Shown here in pieces: positions 21,198 to 23,831 of a stretch of DNA of 23,831 bases (its first letter is position 1; each line of letters begins with the position of its first letter). The notes beneath the pieces were generated by a model. The model saw only the letters and a program-made list of their open reading frames with translations, searched no databases and had not been told where the DNA came from. A program made the translations under genes and the position numbers. The DNA comes from JBEIHX01 sp044375455 (GTDB lineage: Bacteria > Pseudomonadota > Alphaproteobacteria > Caulobacterales > Aquidulcibacteraceae). The stretch is taken from NCBI GenBank assembly GCA_044375455.1, contig JBILMQ010000020.1, positions 1 to 23,831 of the forward strand, written 5' to 3'.

Positions 21198-22199
21198 GTG
21201 ATCCGCTTCTCGCGTCAGGATCAGATCGTTCTCGTGGCGGCGGCAAGCCGGGCCCCGAGCGTGCGAAATATCCAGCCGGCGCGCTGGCGATTTGATGACC
21301 GCGGCATTCTGCTGTGCGCAGATCCGGCGCGCAAACTCCCGGCGAGCGACCCAGCCGGACGCCATGTTGGCGTCAGTCTCGGCGCGGCGCTGGAGGCAAT
21401 GACGATCGCGCTGGCCGCACGCGGATTCATAGGCTCGCCCGCTCAGCCGACCGATTATCGCCGGGCCCATCCCGAGACCCCTGAGGCGATCGTGCGCCTC
21501 GAACTCTCGCCCGGCGGGGAACCAGATGCGCTTCAGGCGTTCACATACGGCCGCGCCACCTGGCGCGGCAGGTTTGCGCCCGACGCAAACGCCCGCGCCG
21601 CCGTCGAACGGCTGGCGGCGGACTGTGACGACGTCGCCGTGGTCACAAGCGACAAACAGATCGCAGAAATCGCAGATCTGTTCGACACAGCAAAACTTGA
21701 TATCCTGCGGGACGAAACCAAGCGCGCTGAACTGCTTGCCTGGCTGCGACTTCAAGACGGCCATCCCGACTTTCTGCGCGATGGTCTCAACGCCGAAACG
21801 CTGCAACTCACGCCTCTGCAGGCCTACAGCGCAGGCGTCATGCTCGCAGCCCAGCCGTTCAGCGCTCTGGACCGGCTTGGGCTAACGCGCGCCGCGTTCG
21901 CAGAGGGTGCGAAGGTGCGCAGCGCGGCGGGCCTCGTCCTGTTTCATCGTCCGGCCCAAGAAGCCCCGCTTGAGACCGGGCGGCGTTTCTATCGCCTGTG
22001 GCTCGAAGCCGAGCGCGAGGGACTGGCCATGTGTCCGATGTCCGCGCTCGCCGATGTGGAGGCCGCTGCACAGGAGCTCGCCATCACCTGCGCCCTCCCG
22101 CGCGGGCGCCGGCTTATCAACGTGTTCCGTCTCGGGCGCCGGCCCGCGCGAAAACCACAGCGCCGCTTCCGGATGGCGCCGGAGAGCCTCCTCGAGTGA
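21198..22199 (+). CDS. Acg-like FMN-binding nitroreductase family protein
   Basis: This 333-aa protein resembles the Acg family of double-domain nitroreductases. The N-terminal FMN-contact motif is AASRAPSVRNIQPARWRFDD, followed by GRHVGVSLGAALEAMTIALAARGF. The end has WLEAEREGLAMCPMSALADV and LPRGRRLINVFRLGRRPAR, which matches the C-terminal flavin site. Mycobacterial Acg is induced by hypoxia through DosR and seems to bind FMN without clear nitroreductase activity. The start GTG at 21198 has AGGGAG 8 nt upstream; an earlier in-frame GTG lies inside the hairpin and is less likely. It is 144 bp after ackA on the same strand. The electron donor and substrate are unknown. Confidence 0.85.
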   Translation: MIRFSRQDQIVLVAAASRAPSVRNIQPARWRFDDRGILLCADPARKLPASDPAGRHVGVSLGAALEAMTIALAARGFIGSPAQPTDYRRAHPETPEAIVRLELSPGGEPDALQAFTYGRATWRGRFAPDANARAAVERLAADCDDVAVVTSDKQIAEIADLFDTAKLDILRDETKRAELLAWLRLQDGHPDFLRDGLNAETLQLTPLQAYSAGVMLAAQPFSALDRLGLTRAAFAEGAKVRSAAGLVLFHRPAQEAPLETGRRFYRLWLEAEREGLAMCPMSALADVEAAAQELAITCALPRGRRLINVFRLGRRPARKPQRRFRMAPESLLE

Positions 22200-22255
22200 C
22201 GAGCCCCGCACACGCTGCGCGGGTCTGGCGCTGGCCCGGCAGAGAGAGGTCAGGC

Positions 22256-22271
22256 GCACGCATGAGCGTGC
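22256..22271. other. Weak dyad between convergent genes
   Basis: GCACGC-atga-GCGTGC gives a 6-bp stem with a 4-nt loop in the 99-bp gap between the nitroreductase and GGDEF-EAL stops. It could aid bidirectional termination, but no T-run follows on either strand. Confidence 0.3.
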
Positions 22272-22298
22272 TTGGACGGCCGCAGTCGATCAGATCCC

Positions 22299-23831
22299 TC
22301 AGGCGCGCACGGCGAAGCCCTGAGCATCTTGCAACGCCCGGGTGATGTCCTCAGCAGGCACTGCGCCGGAGAACAGCATGCCCTGCATCTGGGCACACCC
22401 CGCCGCGCGCAGGAAGCGATGCTGCTCGCGCGTCTCCACCCCCTCGGCGGTGACCGACAGACCGAGCGCACGGCCAAGACTGACCACCGCCTGCACGATC
22501 GCAGCCGCCCCCGCGCCCTCCTCCAAACTGCGCACAAAGCACTGGTCGATCTTGATCTTGTCGATGGTGAACCGCCGCAGATAGGAAAGGCTGGAGTAGC
22601 CGGTGCCGAAGTCGTCCAGCGCAATCCTGAAACCCAGCACGCGCAGCCGGCCCAGCGAAACCCGCACGGGGCCAGTATCGTCAAGCAAGACGCTTTCAGT
22701 CAGTTCGATTTCAATCCGGCGCGGGTCGATTTCAGCAGCGCGGACGATGGACCACAGCGCGTCCGGCAGATCGGTGCTGCGGAACAAAATCGGAGAAATA
22801 TTGACCGCCACCGACAGATCCGGCCAGAGGCGCGCGTCAAGACAGGCGCGCTCAAAGGTCCACAGCGTCAAATCGCGGATCATTCCGGTCTCCTCGGCGA
22901 TCGGAATGAAGACGCTTGGCGAGACCATGCCAAGATCAGGATGGCGCCACCGCAACAGCGCCTCGACACCGGTGAGACGAGACCCGTCAGAGGACATCTG
23001 AGGCTGATAGTGCAAGGCAAACGAACCGCTCTCGATCGCCTGGGCAATGTCTGCTTCGAGCCGCCGGCGCTGACGCGTCAGCTCGTCCATCTGCGGATCG
23101 AACCGCAACCAGGAGCCCGGACTGTCAATCTTCGCCCGGATGAGCGCAAGGGCGGCGCGACGCGCCAATTCATCAGGCGTCAGTCCGTCTTCGGCAAGCG
23201 CAAATCCGACCGTCGCAGACAGCTGCACCTGCGCGCCGCCCACCGTAATCGGACTTTCGATGGCCTTCAGAACGCGGCGCGCCATCGCCGCAAATTCGGC
23301 CGGACTCTGCGCGCCAGTCAGCAACAGCTGGAACTCGTCGCCGCCAAGCCGGGCGACGGTGTCATCGGGTCCGGCAAGGGCGGCAAGGCGCGCGCCGACC
23401 TCGCGCAGCACCGCGTCGCCGCAGTCATGGCCGTGGAGATCATTGACGCCATTGAAGTCATCGAGATCGACCATCAAGAGCGCTGCGGCGCTGACCGGGC
23501 CCTTCGCGCCGGCAAGCGCCTCAGCCTGGCGGTCGTGCATCAAGGTCCGGTTGGCGAGGCCGGTCAGCGGATCGTGCAGCCCAGCATGCTCGGCGCGCGC
23601 CTCGCTGAGCGCGATCTCCGCCGCCGCCCGGTTGGCGCGCGTCACCGCGCGCCAGAAGGAGACGACGAACAGGGCGATGGACACAATGAAGACTGCCGCG
23701 ATCATCCGCAGGAGGCGATTGCCAGGCATGTCGCGCGTCCAGACAAGCCATGCCGCGCGCTCGCCGGGGCCGGTCGCCAGCAGCGCACTTCCATCCGCCG
23801 TGCGGGGCGGCGGCGTGAATGTCAGACGCAG
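22299..23831 (-). CDS. GGDEF-EAL cyclic-di-GMP enzyme, 5' end outside window
   Basis: The gene runs off the right edge: from ATG 23729 (476 aa) the frame stays open for all 34 upstream codons to the border. The upstream part (ending ERAAWLVWTRDMPGNRLLR) reads like the end of a periplasmic sensor domain, perhaps CHASE4-like. A membrane helix (MIAAVFIVSIALFVVSFW) follows, then GGDEF with intact RLGGDEFQLL, and EAL with GVEALLRW, VAVNISP, EIELTES, IALDDFGTGYSSLSYL, KIDQCFV and AEGVET. Both catalytic sites look intact, so it could make and break c-di-GMP. The RxxD inhibitory site is absent (PDDT at that place). It is convergent with the nitroreductase gene. Confidence 0.93.
   Translation of the reverse strand: MRLTFTPPPRTADGSALLATGPGERAAWLVWTRDMPGNRLLRMIAAVFIVSIALFVVSFWRAVTRANRAAAEIALSEARAEHAGLHDPLTGLANRTLMHDRQAEALAGAKGPVSAAALLMVDLDDFNGVNDLHGHDCGDAVLREVGARLAALAGPDDTVARLGGDEFQLLLTGAQSPAEFAAMARRVLKAIESPITVGGAQVQLSATVGFALAEDGLTPDELARRAALALIRAKIDSPGSWLRFDPQMDELTRQRRRLEADIAQAIESGSFALHYQPQMSSDGSRLTGVEALLRWRHPDLGMVSPSVFIPIAEETGMIRDLTLWTFERACLDARLWPDLSVAVNISPILFRSTDLPDALWSIVRAAEIDPRRIEIELTESVLLDDTGPVRVSLGRLRVLGFRIALDDFGTGYSSLSYLRRFTIDKIKIDQCFVRSLEEGAGAAAIVQAVVSLGRALGLSVTAEGVETREQHRFLRAAGCAQMQGMLFSGAVPAEDITRALQDAQGFAVRA

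Overview
The window is 23.8 kb of GC-rich, gene-dense bacterial DNA. Gene order, protein families and start-site style (many GTG starts, 1-4 bp gene overlaps) point to an alphaproteobacterium. The FixL/FixJ-type pair, the P-II/glutamine synthetase pair and the fused MaoC-phosphotransacetylase next to acetate kinase suggest the Caulobacterales/Maricaulales/Hyphomonadaceae area. That placement is inference from families, not a database match.

Layout. (1) 1-3255, all leftward: an XRE-type regulator, a PAS histidine kinase plus LuxR-type response regulator (FixLJ-like, overlapping stop/start), a stand-alone receiver protein, and tRNA-Leu(UAG), whose 3' end is echoed by a short tandem repeat. A FixK/FNR-like palindrome lies between the response regulator and the receiver gene. 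(2) 3656-6331, rightward: a DUF445 membrane protein and an MgtC/SapB-DUF4010 membrane protein. (3) 6328-9948, leftward operon: a thiolase-like protein without the usual nucleophilic cysteine, a histidine phosphatase, and bifunctional NAD(P)HX epimerase/dehydratase. (4) 10419-12252, rightward: glnB-glnA, closed by a clear intrinsic terminator. (5) 12589-13248, leftward: a TetR regulator, divergent from a rightward run of six closely packed genes (13446-21053). These are an EmrA-like adaptor, an EmrB-like DHA2 exporter, an HMG-CoA-lyase-like enzyme, a CaiB/BaiF CoA-transferase, a MaoC-Pta fusion and acetate kinase. An Acg-like nitroreductase follows after a strong hairpin. (6) 22299-23831, leftward: a GGDEF-EAL protein cut by the window edge.

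How the genes may work together. CoA-transferase, C-C lyase, phosphotransacetylase and kinase form a coherent chain: an organic acid is activated by CoA transfer, the acyl-CoA is cleaved, and acetyl-CoA (or another acyl-CoA) is converted to acyl-phosphate and then acid plus ATP. The hydratase half of the MaoC-Pta fusion appears to have lost both catalytic residues. The exporter genes lie directly upstream with no room for a normal promoter, so efflux and acid catabolism may share the TetR-controlled promoter, where a TGTAA-N6-TTACA palindrome sits between the -35 and -10 elements. This candidate pathway is the most interesting part of the window.

Short 14-15 bp tandem repeats occur at four gene boundaries (tRNA 3' end, XRE N-terminus, DUF445 upstream region, EmrA N-terminus). 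No CRISPR array, transposase, integrase or rRNA was seen.
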